Assembly (NCBI GenBank): GCA_026418175.1
Contig: JAOABX010000001.1
Location: forward strand, 1-64,000
Direction: 5' to 3'
DNA: 64,000 nt
Origin: Flavobacteriales bacterium
GTDB taxonomy: Bacteria; Bacteroidota; Bacteroidia; CAIKAF01
Positions 37,090 to 46,658 of this stretch are shown here, one piece after another; the first letter of the stretch is position 1; each line of letters begins with the position of its first letter. A model generated the notes under the pieces. The model worked only from the letters and a program-made list of their open reading frames with translations, was not told the origin of the DNA and did not search any database. The position numbers and the translations under genes are program-made.

Positions 37090-37971
37090 ATGAAGCAATA
37101 TCATGAATTATTGGAACGTATTCTACGTGAAGGGGTGAAAAAAGAAGACCGCACCGGAACTGGTACCCTCAGTGTATTTGGGCATCAGAATCGGTATAAT
37201 CTTAGTGATGGCTTCCCGCTAGTTACTACCAAAAAGGTACCATTTCGATTAATTGCCCATGAATTATTGTGGTTTTTGCAGGGTGCTACCAACATTCAAT
37301 ACCTTGTAAGAAATAACGTGCATATTTGGGATGACTGGCCATATGCTGCCTATAAGAAAAGCCCTGAATTTGCCGGTGAAACTATGGAGGAATTTGCAGC
37401 AAAAGTGGCTACCGATGATGCTTTTGCTGCCCGATGGGGGGAATTGGGGCCAATATATGGATATCAGTGGAGAAGCTGGCCTTCTCCAGATGGAACTTCT
37501 GTTGATCAGATTCAACAGGTGATTGATACGTTAAAACGAAATCCTGATTCTCGTCGAATTTTAGTAAGTGCGTGGAATGTTCCTTTTATTGATCAAATGG
37601 CATTGCCTCCCTGCCATACATTTTTCCAGTTTTATGTTGCAGACAGACGTTTATCCTGCCAGTTATATCAACGCAGTGCCGATGTGTTTTTAGGGGTACC
37701 GTTTAATATCGCTTCTTATGCCTTGTTAACCCTTATGATTGCTCAAGTTTGCGAATTAAAACCTGGCGAATTTATTCACACATTTGGAGATGCCCATATT
37801 TATCTAAACCATTTGGACCAAGTTAAACTTCAGTTATCCCGCGACTATCGACCTCTTCCAGAATTGAAAATCAATCCTTCTGTTAAGAATATCTTTGAGT
37901 TCACTATCGATGATTTTGAACTGTTGAATTATCATCCACATCCTGCCATTAAAGCCGAAGTAGCCGTATAA
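37090..37971 (+). CDS. thyA: Thymidylate synthase
   Basis: ThyA methylates dUMP to dTMP with methylenetetrahydrofolate. The 293-residue protein has the N-terminal [14 protein letters not shown], the nucleophile Cys in [12 protein letters not shown], and the C-terminal [11 protein letters not shown]. An insertion of about 25 residues ([20 protein letters not shown]) makes it longer than the E. coli enzyme; such insertions are known in many bacteria. folA follows after one base. Confidence 0.97.
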   Translation: MKQYHELLERILREGVKKEDRTGTGTLSVFGHQNRYNLSDGFPLVTTKKVPFRLIAHELLWFLQGATNIQYLVRNNVHIWDDWPYAAYKKSPEFAGETMEEFAAKVATDDAFAARWGELGPIYGYQWRSWPSPDGTSVDQIQQVIDTLKRNPDSRRILVSAWNVPFIDQMALPPCHTFFQFYVADRRLSCQLYQRSADVFLGVPFNIASYALLTLMIAQVCELKPGEFIHTFGDAHIYLNHLDQVKLQLSRDYRPLPELKINPSVKNIFEFTIDDFELLNYHPHPAIKAEVAV

Positions 37972-37972
37972 T

Positions 37973-38470
37973 ATGAATCTTTCCATAATTGTAGCTATGG
38001 CCGAAAACGGTGCTATTGGTTTAAACAATCAGTTATTATGGCATTTGCCCGATGATCTAAAATTTTTCAAACAGCATACATTGAATAAGCCCATTATTAT
38101 GGGGAGAAAGACGTATGAATCAATCGGAAGCAAGCCGCTACCGAAACGAACCAATGTAGTAATTTCACGCAATAAGCATTATTCGGTGGCTGAAGGTGTT
38201 TTATTATTTGATTCTCTTTCTCATGCTTTGCAGCATTTTCAAAACGAAGACGAAATATTTGTGATTGGCGGGGCTCAATTGTATAATTTGGCATGGCCTT
38301 TATGCAACCGTTTGTATCGTACCTTGGTGCATACTATACCAACAGCTGATACATTTTTTAAACATGAGCCGGATGAACATTGGACTTTGGTTTTTGAACA
38401 GCATCATGAGGCTGATGATAAGCATGCATTTTCATTTACTTTTCAAATTTTTGATAAAAAATCGCGATGA
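37973..38470 (+). CDS. folA: Dihydrofolate reductase
   Basis: DHFR regenerates tetrahydrofolate used up by ThyA, and the two genes are adjacent. The 165-residue protein shows the family start LSIIVAMAENGAIGLNNQLLWHLPDDLKFFKQHT, the NADPH site IMGRKTYESIG, and IFVIGGAQLYNLAWPL. It overlaps the next gene as ATGA. Confidence 0.97.
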   Translation: MNLSIIVAMAENGAIGLNNQLLWHLPDDLKFFKQHTLNKPIIMGRKTYESIGSKPLPKRTNVVISRNKHYSVAEGVLLFDSLSHALQHFQNEDEIFVIGGAQLYNLAWPLCNRLYRTLVHTIPTADTFFKHEPDEHWTLVFEQHHEADDKHAFSFTFQIFDKKSR

Positions 38471-39645
38471 AAACCCTATCCATTATTCTTTGTTCCCTTT
38501 TATATTTTGGAATGGTTAAAGCCCAATGCCTTCAAGGAAACTGTACCAATGGTATAGGAACCTATCGGTATTCAACAGGTTCGATTTATACAGGGCAGTT
38601 TAAAAACATGCGTGAACATGGAAATGGTGAAATAGTTTGGAGCAATGGTGATATGTATTCTGGAGAATGGAACAATGGCACCATGCATGGAAAAGGCACT
38701 TATACCTGGGCTTCAGGAAATTATTACAAGGGATTATTTGAAAATGGACAAAAAAGCGGCTTTGGGGAATTTCATTGGGTAAATGGCGATTTTTATTTAG
38801 GAAATTATTCCAATGATTTGTTTAATGGAAAAGGCACTTATCAATGGGCTAATGGTGATTACTACACCGGGGATTTTAAAGATGGAAAAAAACACGGGAA
38901 AGGTACTTATATTTTTAAAAAAGGCGGAGGGTATGACGGAGAATGGATGAATGATACATATCATGGCAAAGGGCGTTTGATTTTTTCAAATGGAGATATT
39001 TATGAAGGCGATTTCGTGAATGATATGCGTACCGGTAATGGTACGATGAAATATGCCAATGGAGGTACATATAACGGTGGATGGTTAAACAATCTTTGCC
39101 ATGGGTATGGGGAGCGCATTTGGGATAATGGTGACACATATAAGGGCGAGTGGCAAAATAATCAGCGAAGCGGAATTGGAACTTATATCTGGGTAACAGG
39201 AACAGTATATCAGGGCCATTGGAAAGATAACAAACGTATGGGGCATGGTGTACAAACTTGGTCAGATGGTACACGATACGAGGGCGAATGGAGCAATGAT
39301 GAAATGAACGGTGTAGGAACTTGTGAGTGGCCCACCGGTGATAAATATACCGGCGAATGGTTACAGGGGAAGCGCCACGGTAAAGGCACATATTTATATG
39401 CTGACGGAAGTGTTTATCGGGGAGATTTTCAATTTAATCAGATGCACGGAAACGGGAGGTTTGAGTCTTCTACCGGCGAAATTTACGAAGGTGGATTTAG
39501 CAGTGGAAGTTATCATGGTAAAGGGAAGCTTATCTATCCTAATGGCATGGTGGAGGAAGGAGAGTTCATCAATCATTTGTTGGTAAAGGGGATTCGTACA
39601 CTACCCAATGGGAAGAAACAAAAAGTAAAACCTACCAAAAAGTAA
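38467..39645 (+). CDS. Secreted MORN-repeat protein
   Basis: This 392-residue protein has a signal peptide (MKTLSIILCSLLYFGMVKAQ) followed by about 14 tandem MORN units of about 23 residues, each of the form YxGxWxNxxxHGxGxYxW (for example YTGEWLQGKRHGKGTYLYADG). MORN repeats form long beta-strand ribbons that bind lipids or proteins. It is coupled to folA by a 4-bp overlap, which may be only positional. Function unknown. Confidence 0.9.
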   Translation: MKTLSIILCSLLYFGMVKAQCLQGNCTNGIGTYRYSTGSIYTGQFKNMREHGNGEIVWSNGDMYSGEWNNGTMHGKGTYTWASGNYYKGLFENGQKSGFGEFHWVNGDFYLGNYSNDLFNGKGTYQWANGDYYTGDFKDGKKHGKGTYIFKKGGGYDGEWMNDTYHGKGRLIFSNGDIYEGDFVNDMRTGNGTMKYANGGTYNGGWLNNLCHGYGERIWDNGDTYKGEWQNNQRSGIGTYIWVTGTVYQGHWKDNKRMGHGVQTWSDGTRYEGEWSNDEMNGVGTCEWPTGDKYTGEWLQGKRHGKGTYLYADGSVYRGDFQFNQMHGNGRFESSTGEIYEGGFSSGSYHGKGKLIYPNGMVEEGEFINHLLVKGIRTLPNGKKQKVKPTKK

Positions 39646-39690
39646 GACATATATAAAAACCCACCGTACTTTTGTTATTGTTTTTAAAAA

Positions 39691-39867
39691 CTATTGTTTG
39701 ATAAATTCCATAATTCGCTTGGTTTGACTGATACTTTCCCAAAATGTATTGTTATGAACTCCTTAGCTATCTAGATGTAATTCATCATGAAGAGGGGTTT
39801 GTGTTTTTCTTAATGTATCAGCAAAGTGTATAGAATACATTGAATTAACTATATTATATTTCCGTAC
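39691..39867 (-). pseudogene. Probable remnant of an alpha/beta-hydrolase-like gene
   Basis: The 298-bp gap between the MORN gene and dsbD holds a minus-strand reading frame broken by one stop. Its last part reads GVHNNTFWESISQTKRIMEFIKQ and ends at TAG (39691-39693), which resembles the C-terminal active-site His region of alpha/beta hydrolases. Upstream in the same frame, after an internal TAA, lies YSIHFADTLRKTQTPLH. The frame is short and decayed, so a functional product is not expected. Identity is by eye only; the remainder of the gap shows nothing. Confidence 0.4.
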
Positions 39868-39943
39868 AAGCTATTAGTAATTGTAACAATAATAGATGTA
39901 GTTAATTATAAAATCGAATGCTCGTCTATTACTTTTAAAGAAA

Positions 39944-42070
39944 TTAATTATGCCTTCTGCGTTTATTGAAGCGACAAAGACCTTCTTGAAGAAAGGCATC
40001 ATATTCATCCGCATTGGGCGTGTAGCTTCGCGGAGCTGCTAATAATTTACCATTGGGATCAATCAATATGTATTGTGGCTGTGTATTGGCTTTGTAAAAG
40101 TATGCCTGAAAATCACTCCATTTAGCACCGTATGTTTTTAACAATTCACCGGTTCTGTATGATTTTACTTCTTTTCCGGCAGGTAATGAATTTTTATCAT
40201 CCACATATAAGGAGATGACCACATAATCATTTTGCAATTTATTCAACACTTTTTTTACTGACCATACATTATCTTCCATTTTTCGGCAATTTACGCAGGC
40301 ATATCCTGTAAAATCAATTAATACCGGTTTATTCTCTCGTCGTGCTTTTTGCATGCCTTCATCAAAATCGTGATAGCAATCTAATCCATGCGGACATTCC
40401 GTTGGGTTCCATTCTCGATAATTAGTGGGCGGTGCTAATCCGCTAAGTAGTTTAACGGGAGCTCCAAATAAACCCGGAATCATATACATAGCAAACCCCA
40501 GTGAAATAATGGCAAAGCTCAGGCGCATTACCGATAATTTGGGTTTGTTATCACTGTCGTGAGATAATTTAAATGTACCTAATAAATACAGCCCTAACAA
40601 ACTGAAAATAATAATCCATAAAGCCAAGAAAATTTCTCTTTTCAGTATCCCCCAGTGGTATGCCATATCTACTACTGAGAAAAATTTTAATGCCAGCGCT
40701 AATTCAAGTAATCCTAATGAGACTTTCACGGTGTTTAACCATCCGCCCGATTTAGGTAATGAATTAAGCCAGCCTGGAAATAATGCAAAAAGTGCAAACG
40801 GGAGAGCTAATGCCAGTGAAAATCCAAACATTCCCATCAGCGGGCCGGTATTGTTTCCACTTACAGCTGCTTCTACCAGCAAGGTGCCAATAATGGGACC
40901 TGTACAACTAAAAGAAACCAGCGAAAGTGTAAATGCCATGAAAAATATACCAATTAAACCACCTTTATTTGAGCCTTTATCTACTGCATTTACAAACCTG
41001 CTTGGTAATGTTATTTCAAAAGCCCCTAAAAAAGAAGCGGCAAACACAACGAAAATGATAAAGAACAGCATGTTCCAAAAAGCGCTACTAGCCATACGAT
41101 TCAGTGCATCTGGTCCAGCCAGTTTAGTTACCAAAAATCCAAGGCCAGTGTATAGTATGATTATTGAAAGTGCATAAATCAGTGCATTAGATATCCCTTT
41201 GGCCCGGTTTTTACTTTGTTTGGTGAAAAAACTTACTGTAAGTGGAATCATAGGAAATACGCAGGGTGTAAGTAAAGCAAATAATCCTCCTAAAAATCCT
41301 GCGATAAAAATTCCCCAGAACGTTCTTTTTTCAGGTGCCCAGCCATCGCCTCCACAATCTTCTTCTAAATTGGCCAGGGCTTCATCGCTAAGCATTTCCG
41401 GAACTATGGTTTCGTTATTTTCAATCATTACCGGGCATCCTTTATTGCTGCTATCACCTGAAATTTGTGGACATTCATCTTCCGGATCAGGCACTTCGTC
41501 GCTATCACTATCCGGGCAACCCATAAATTTTGCTAAACCCGACAATTCCGGGCATTTATCTAGTGTATTTTCTACACCATCATCGTCTAAATCATTTGGG
41601 TTTTTAACAATTTCAATACCTCCAACTGAAATAGAAAATAAAAACTTTTCATCCACTGGTAAACAAACCCCATCATCCATGCAGGCCTGTCCGTAAATAC
41701 TACCTTTAATTTTAAAAGGCTCTTTACTTAGAATAGTGATTTTTTGTTTGAATACTACCGTGGCTGTTTCAAAATATGCTACAGGGCCCAAGTATTCATC
41801 ATTTATTTTTTTGGGTTTGGGTTCAATTACTTTTCCTTCTCGCTTAAATGCGTCGCTTTTATCAAAAACAAATTCTAATGGATTGGGCGGATTTTCCTGT
41901 GAATACAAATGCCATCCAGATTCAACCTTTGCTATAAAAATTAATTCAGCTTGATTATTTTCTTCATATTTTACTTCATAACTCCATTTTACCGGATTCA
42001 TCATTTGGGCAAATAACCCTGATAGAGAAATGAAAAAAAAGCTAATTAAAAGCAAGGCGTATTTTCTCAT
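39944..42070 (-). CDS. dsbD: Thiol:disulfide interchange protein DsbD with inserted TSP3-like repeats
   Basis: DsbD carries electrons from cytoplasmic thioredoxin to periplasmic partners. Start at 42070 (MRKYALLLISFFFISLSGLFAQ, signal peptide) is preferred; 708 residues. Order: N-terminal DsbD-alpha domain with Cys pair in QACMDDGVCLP; an Asp-rich block, DLDDDGVENTLDKCPELSG and PDSDSDEVPDPEDECP, of thrombospondin type 3 calcium-binding type; eight membrane helices with CysA in TPCVFPMIPL and SCTGPIIGTLL; and the C-terminal thioredoxin domain with YACVNCRKMEDN. The TSP3 block is normally seen in OmpA-like proteins, not in DsbD. Confidence 0.93.
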   Translation of the reverse strand: MRKYALLLISFFFISLSGLFAQMMNPVKWSYEVKYEENNQAELIFIAKVESGWHLYSQENPPNPLEFVFDKSDAFKREGKVIEPKPKKINDEYLGPVAYFETATVVFKQKITILSKEPFKIKGSIYGQACMDDGVCLPVDEKFLFSISVGGIEIVKNPNDLDDDGVENTLDKCPELSGLAKFMGCPDSDSDEVPDPEDECPQISGDSSNKGCPVMIENNETIVPEMLSDEALANLEEDCGGDGWAPEKRTFWGIFIAGFLGGLFALLTPCVFPMIPLTVSFFTKQSKNRAKGISNALIYALSIIILYTGLGFLVTKLAGPDALNRMASSAFWNMLFFIIFVVFAASFLGAFEITLPSRFVNAVDKGSNKGGLIGIFFMAFTLSLVSFSCTGPIIGTLLVEAAVSGNNTGPLMGMFGFSLALALPFALFALFPGWLNSLPKSGGWLNTVKVSLGLLELALALKFFSVVDMAYHWGILKREIFLALWIIIFSLLGLYLLGTFKLSHDSDNKPKLSVMRLSFAIISLGFAMYMIPGLFGAPVKLLSGLAPPTNYREWNPTECPHGLDCYHDFDEGMQKARRENKPVLIDFTGYACVNCRKMEDNVWSVKKVLNKLQNDYVVISLYVDDKNSLPAGKEVKSYRTGELLKTYGAKWSDFQAYFYKANTQPQYILIDPNGKLLAAPRSYTPNADEYDAFLQEGLCRFNKRRRHN

Positions 42071-42141
42071 GGCATAATGCATAATGTATACAAAAGTAAT
42101 AAACTTCCCTATGGGTTGAAGTAATATCTTGATGCAAGGCA

Positions 42142-43878
42142 TCACTTCCCGGCTGCTGCGTTATCACCTCGTTGGTCTACACCGGCTTCCCACCTGTTGT
42201 CTTGGGTACGTAAAATAGCACTTACCCTGCCGATGGGGGGCCTGAATTGAATTGTATATCCTGCCATTTTCAGTGAATCCAATAGTTCTTGTTTTTCTTT
42301 CCAAGTTTCTTCTAAATACAAAATATCCGGCACCCATTGATGATGAAAGCGGGGCTGATTGCATGATTCCTGCATTCCCTGCTTGTAAATAAGTACATTT
42401 AATAGTTGCTGTAAAACCGTAGTAATAATTGTTGCGCCTCCGGGAGAACCAACAATTAATTTTATATTTCCGTTTTCTTTAACCAGGGTAGGTGTCATTG
42501 AACTTAACATGCGTTTGCCAGGTTGTATAGCATTGGCTTTACCGCCTATCAGTCCGAATTGATTTTTTATTCCTGGTTTAATGGAAAAGTCATCCATTTC
42601 GTTGTTCATAATAAAGCCGGCGTCTTTCACAATTACTCGGCTTCCATAAGCACTGTTTATTGTTGTTGTAATACTCACAGCATTCCCTTTATTATCAATC
42701 ACGCTAAAGTGTGTTGTTTCTTCACTTTCATATCCAGTAATGATACCAGGTTTGATACGTGCTGAAGGAGTAGATTTGGATGGAATACCAAATTGATTAA
42801 GGCGTTGCATTAGGTAAGATTTTGAAAGTAACGAATCAGTGGGTACATCAACAAAATCAGGATCGCCAAGGTATTTGCTTCTGTCAGCATATGCCATTTT
42901 TTCTGCTTCTGCAACAGTAATAATTTGCTGAAGTGATTGAAACGGAATGGTATGGATATTCCATTTTTCTAACATAAATAAAATTTGTAATAGTGCTATT
43001 CCACCACTACTAGGAGGAGGCATGGTAATTATTTCATAATTGTAGAATGTTCCTTTGAGTGGAGTTCTCCATATGGCTTTGTAATTTCTTAAATCTAAAG
43101 AATCAATCCAGTTGCCATGAGTTTGCATTTCCTGAATAATCAGTCGAGATGTTTCTCCCCTGTAAAAATCATCTGGTCCATGGTGAGCTATACGTTTCAG
43201 TGTTTTAGCTAATTCGGGTTGTTTTAATGTATCGCCGGCTTGCCATTTATTACAGGTAAATACATTAGGCCCATTTATAGAATCCAATTCATCTATTACT
43301 TCTTGCAATTCTAAAACATCTTTTTCTGTCAGTACAAATCCATGTTGGGCGTAATATATGGCAGGTTGAATCAATTTGCTCCAGGGCATTGTACCAAAAC
43401 GCTGATGAATTTCATACATCCCCATAACTGAACCTGGTATCCCCGATGCCCGATGCCCGATAACGCTTTTTCCGGGAATTACATTTCCTGTTTGGTCTAA
43501 ATATATATTTTCTTGAGCTTTTGCTGGTGCCTGTTCCCTAAAATCCAAGGCTACTGGATTTTCTCCTGCCGGTTGGGCTACCATAAATCCACCTCCACCG
43601 ATATTTCCCGCTTGCGGATACGTAACAGCTAAAACAAAGTGCATGGCAATGGCTGCATCAAAGGCATTGCCCCCTTTTTCTAGAATGAGCGCCCCTATTT
43701 CGGAAGCTTCTTTTCGTGCAGAAACTGCCATGTATTCATGGGTATAGAAAGAAGCAACATGTTTTTTCGATGTATTTTTTTTCTTGCACTTAAATAATGG
43801 AATACATCCTAATGAAATCAGAAGGATACTTATTATAATTTTACGAAGTGTATTTATCACACTTAAAGTTTTATGCAT
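42142..43878 (-). CDS. ggt: Gamma-glutamyltranspeptidase, lipoprotein
   Basis: GGT hydrolyses or transfers the gamma-glutamyl group of glutathione. The 578-residue precursor has a lipobox-like signal (ILLISLGC) and the autocleavage site with nucleophile Thr in EETTHFSVIDNKGNAVSI, along with VGSPGGATIITTV. The large subunit begins QAGNIGGGGFMVA, as in the family. Its 3' end overlaps nothing of the true dsbD start, but its start overlaps the aldehyde dehydrogenase end by 16 bp, so the two are probably one transcript. Confidence 0.93.
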   Translation of the reverse strand: MHKTLSVINTLRKIIISILLISLGCIPLFKCKKKNTSKKHVASFYTHEYMAVSARKEASEIGALILEKGGNAFDAAIAMHFVLAVTYPQAGNIGGGGFMVAQPAGENPVALDFREQAPAKAQENIYLDQTGNVIPGKSVIGHRASGIPGSVMGMYEIHQRFGTMPWSKLIQPAIYYAQHGFVLTEKDVLELQEVIDELDSINGPNVFTCNKWQAGDTLKQPELAKTLKRIAHHGPDDFYRGETSRLIIQEMQTHGNWIDSLDLRNYKAIWRTPLKGTFYNYEIITMPPPSSGGIALLQILFMLEKWNIHTIPFQSLQQIITVAEAEKMAYADRSKYLGDPDFVDVPTDSLLSKSYLMQRLNQFGIPSKSTPSARIKPGIITGYESEETTHFSVIDNKGNAVSITTTINSAYGSRVIVKDAGFIMNNEMDDFSIKPGIKNQFGLIGGKANAIQPGKRMLSSMTPTLVKENGNIKLIVGSPGGATIITTVLQQLLNVLIYKQGMQESCNQPRFHHQWVPDILYLEETWKEKQELLDSLKMAGYTIQFRPPIGRVSAILRTQDNRWEAGVDQRGDNAAAGK

Positions 43879-45305
43879 ACATTTTTAGGCTCTGTAAAAA
43901 AGCGCAGCGCTTCCCATCCGCCTTCTCTTCCAATACCTGAACTTTTCATACCACCAAACGGAGTTCGCAAATCACGTAGCATCCAGCAGTTAACCCAAAC
44001 AATTCCTGTTTTAATTTTCTCAGCCATTCGATGTGCCCTTTTTACATCATTTGTCCAAATGCTAGACGCCAATCCATACATAGTACTATTCGCATATTCT
44101 AGCACTTCTTCTTCAGTATCGAATGGTTGTAATGTGACTACGGGGCCAAAGATTTCTTCTTGGTTTGTACGGCACTGAAAAGAAAGCCCTTCTATTACGG
44201 TAGGACGATAATAATACCCTTCATTAAATTCTCCGGATAACTTTACACGATATCCACCTGTGAGGATTTTTCCTCCTTCTTCTTTTGCTAGTTGTACATA
44301 GGATTCAATTTTTTCTAAGTGTTGTTTTGACACTAATGCCCCCATAAAGTTTTTTTCATCGAATGGATTGCCTACTTGTATTGCTTCTACTTTTTTTAAA
44401 AATTCATTTTTGAATGTTTCATAGATTTCGTGTTGTACAAATAAGCGCGAACCGCACAAGCAAATTTGCCCCTGATTTGTAAATGATGCTCGAATAGCTG
44501 TATTTACAGCATCTTCCATAGTAGCATCGTTAAATACAATGAATGGATTTTTACCGCCCAGTTCTAATGATAATTTTTTAAACATGGGACTGGCTGTGCG
44601 TGCAATTTCTTCTCCTGTTTTTGTTCCACCGGTAAATGAAATTATTGGAATTTCAGGATGTTTTACGATGGAAGCTCCAACTTTTGCTCCCAATCCATGT
44701 ACAATATTTAATACACCCGGTGGCAACCCAGCCTCCTTGCAAATTTCACTTAAATAAAATGCGGTGAGAGGGGTCAGTTCTGAAGGCTTAGCAACCACTG
44801 TATTTCCGGCAGCCAGGGCAGGGGCAATTTTCCAGGTAAATAAATACAAAGGCAAATTCCAGGGAGAAATGCATCCGGCTATACCGATTGGTCTGCGTAA
44901 TGTATAATTTATCGCTGTTTCTTCCATGTAATGTGATTCAGAGGCAAAATGCTGAATTCCGGTCCCGAAAAATTTAAAATTGCTGGCAGATCTGGGAATA
45001 TCAGTTTGTTTGGCTAACCAAAGTGGTTTACCACTATCCATAGATTCTGCATGGGCTAAAAAGTCGAGTTTTTTTAAAATTCTATTGGATATTTCGATAA
45101 GAAAATCCCCACGTTTTTCAGCAGATAAATTACTCCAGGTTGAAAATGCAGCTTTTGCTGCCTGCGTAGCCATGGCAACGTCCTGTTCATCGCTGTCGGG
45201 TAATTGGCTGTATATTTTTCCAGTTGCCGGAGCAATATTATCCAGCCATTGACGGGAAACTGATTCAACAAGGTTGCCGTTGATGTAATTTTTTATCTGA
45301 ATCAC
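43863..45305 (-). CDS. NAD(P)-dependent aldehyde dehydrogenase
   Basis: A 480-residue soluble aldehyde dehydrogenase. The catalytic Glu region is KLSLELGGKNPFIV and the catalytic Cys is in NQGQICLCGSRLF; NAD binding is by ISPWNLPLY and SFTGGTKTGEEI. It resembles the 2-hydroxymuconic semialdehyde dehydrogenase group, but the substrate is uncertain. Start appears to be GTG at 45305. It precedes ggt in the same direction. Confidence 0.9.
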   Translation of the reverse strand: MIQIKNYINGNLVESVSRQWLDNIAPATGKIYSQLPDSDEQDVAMATQAAKAAFSTWSNLSAEKRGDFLIEISNRILKKLDFLAHAESMDSGKPLWLAKQTDIPRSASNFKFFGTGIQHFASESHYMEETAINYTLRRPIGIAGCISPWNLPLYLFTWKIAPALAAGNTVVAKPSELTPLTAFYLSEICKEAGLPPGVLNIVHGLGAKVGASIVKHPEIPIISFTGGTKTGEEIARTASPMFKKLSLELGGKNPFIVFNDATMEDAVNTAIRASFTNQGQICLCGSRLFVQHEIYETFKNEFLKKVEAIQVGNPFDEKNFMGALVSKQHLEKIESYVQLAKEEGGKILTGGYRVKLSGEFNEGYYYRPTVIEGLSFQCRTNQEEIFGPVVTLQPFDTEEEVLEYANSTMYGLASSIWTNDVKRAHRMAEKIKTGIVWVNCWMLRDLRTPFGGMKSSGIGREGGWEALRFFTEPKNVCIKL

Positions 45306-45344
45306 GATTATTAAGTTTTGTGGATAAAATTATGCAAAAACCCT

Positions 45345-46247
45345 TCAGAAATATTCTTCGTTTGATTCTATCATGTTCACATAATCCAGGTATCTGAATC
45401 CGGCAATAGCTCCTTGCTCTACTGCTTCAATCACGGCACAGCCGGGTTCGTTGATATGGAGGCAATTATTGAATTTGCATTTGGTTTTGATTTTCAAAAT
45501 TTCTGGAAAATATGAGCCAATCTCAGTTTTTTCCATATTTACTAGCCCAAATTCTTTTATACCTGGAGTGTCAATAACATACCCGCCAAAACTAAGCCGA
45601 TGCATTTCTGCAAATGTTGTAGTGTGTTTTCCTTTGTTAAATTTTTTAGATATTTCACCAGTTCGTAGTTTTAAACTTGGATCCAATGCATTCAGCAAAG
45701 AGGATTTGCCTACGCCTGAATGACCTGTAAATAATGATGTTTTATCTTTTAACTGATTACGTAAAAATGTAATATCATCTTCATTGAAAGAAGAGATAAA
45801 GTAAGTAGGATAGCCCAACGATGAAAATACATCAGCCAGGTATTTTGCATCCTCCCAATCTCCGTCTTGTAGTAGGTCTTTTTTGTTGTATAAAATTCCA
45901 GCAGGGATATCATATGCTTCGGCTGTTACAAGTATTCGATTGATAAAACCGGTGGAAGTTCTTGGGTTTCTTAAGGTGGCTACAATCCAAAGCTGATCAA
46001 TGTTGGATGCTACGATGTGGGTTTGCTTGGAAAGGTTGGTTGACTTACGAATTAGATAATTTTTTCGGGGTAGTATATCAATGATTAATCCTTCTTCTGA
46101 AATTAATACCTCATCGCCCACCGAAACAGGATTAGTGTGTTTCAATTCTTCCAGTCGTAATCTTCCACCTAACTTAAGGTCTAAAATTTTATCTTCTACA
46201 ATTACTTTGTAAAAACTTCCAGTTGATTTTAAAATGCGACCTTTCAT
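45345..46247 (-). CDS. rsgA: Ribosome biogenesis GTPase RsgA
   Basis: RsgA is a circularly permuted GTPase that matures the 30S subunit. The 300-residue protein has an N-terminal OB domain, then G4 (NKKDLL), G1 (GHSGVGKSSLLNAL) and G3 (DTPGIKEFGL) in permuted order, and a C-terminal zinc motif CKFNNCLHINEPGC. Its ATG overlaps the upstream membrane-protein gene by 4 bp. Confidence 0.95.
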   Translation of the reverse strand: MKGRILKSTGSFYKVIVEDKILDLKLGGRLRLEELKHTNPVSVGDEVLISEEGLIIDILPRKNYLIRKSTNLSKQTHIVASNIDQLWIVATLRNPRTSTGFINRILVTAEAYDIPAGILYNKKDLLQDGDWEDAKYLADVFSSLGYPTYFISSFNEDDITFLRNQLKDKTSLFTGHSGVGKSSLLNALDPSLKLRTGEISKKFNKGKHTTTFAEMHRLSFGGYVIDTPGIKEFGLVNMEKTEIGSYFPEILKIKTKCKFNNCLHINEPGCAVIEAVEQGAIAGFRYLDYVNMIESNEEYF

Positions 46248-46657
46248 GCAAGCAGGTAAAATTGAAAAGCAAAAAATATGGTGATACTGGCAATAATCAG
46301 ACTATCTGCAAGCAGAATTCCAAAAACTCCATTTAACCAAGAACTTTTTTGTGAGAAGATAGTAATAAATAATATATCCAAGCTTACAGCTGTCACTATA
46401 AGTAATACGAAAAACTCCTGAACCGAAGCAAAGGGCTTAATTTTTAAAAAAAAGAGTATAAATAATGCTCCAAAAAAAATAAGGTTTGATGAAAGTGTAA
46501 GAAATACACAATTTTTAAATTTTTTATAACCGGTTAAATAAATACCACCAGTTTTAAGAACCCAAGTTACTATAAAGAAACTTCCAGCCAACACCATGAA
46601 TGGCCATTCATGCAGCATGTGGTCAAATGTTTCATAAAACCAAGAAACAGTAAGCAT
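46244..46657 (-). CDS. Hypothetical small membrane protein
   Basis: A 137-residue protein with four probable membrane helices (MVLAGSFFIVTWVLKTGGIYL, FLTLSSNLIFFGALFILFFL, FFVLLIVTAVSLDILFITIF, ILLADSLIIASITIFFAFQFY). No family recognised. It lies one base from the end of valS and overlaps the start of rsgA, so the three genes read together. Confidence 0.7.
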   Translation of the reverse strand: MLTVSWFYETFDHMLHEWPFMVLAGSFFIVTWVLKTGGIYLTGYKKFKNCVFLTLSSNLIFFGALFILFFLKIKPFASVQEFFVLLIVTAVSLDILFITIFSQKSSWLNGVFGILLADSLIIASITIFFAFQFYLLA

Positions 46658-46658
46658 A

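Noticed and set aside
36902-37093. 63-residue plus-strand ORF in front of thyA
   Set aside because: It runs antisense over the start of the beta-barrel gene, has no recognisable motif and no separate evidence.
38467-39645. Repetitive DNA as a CRISPR-like or satellite array
   Set aside because: The periodicity of about 69 bp is that of MORN units in an intact reading frame; the DNA units are not identical.
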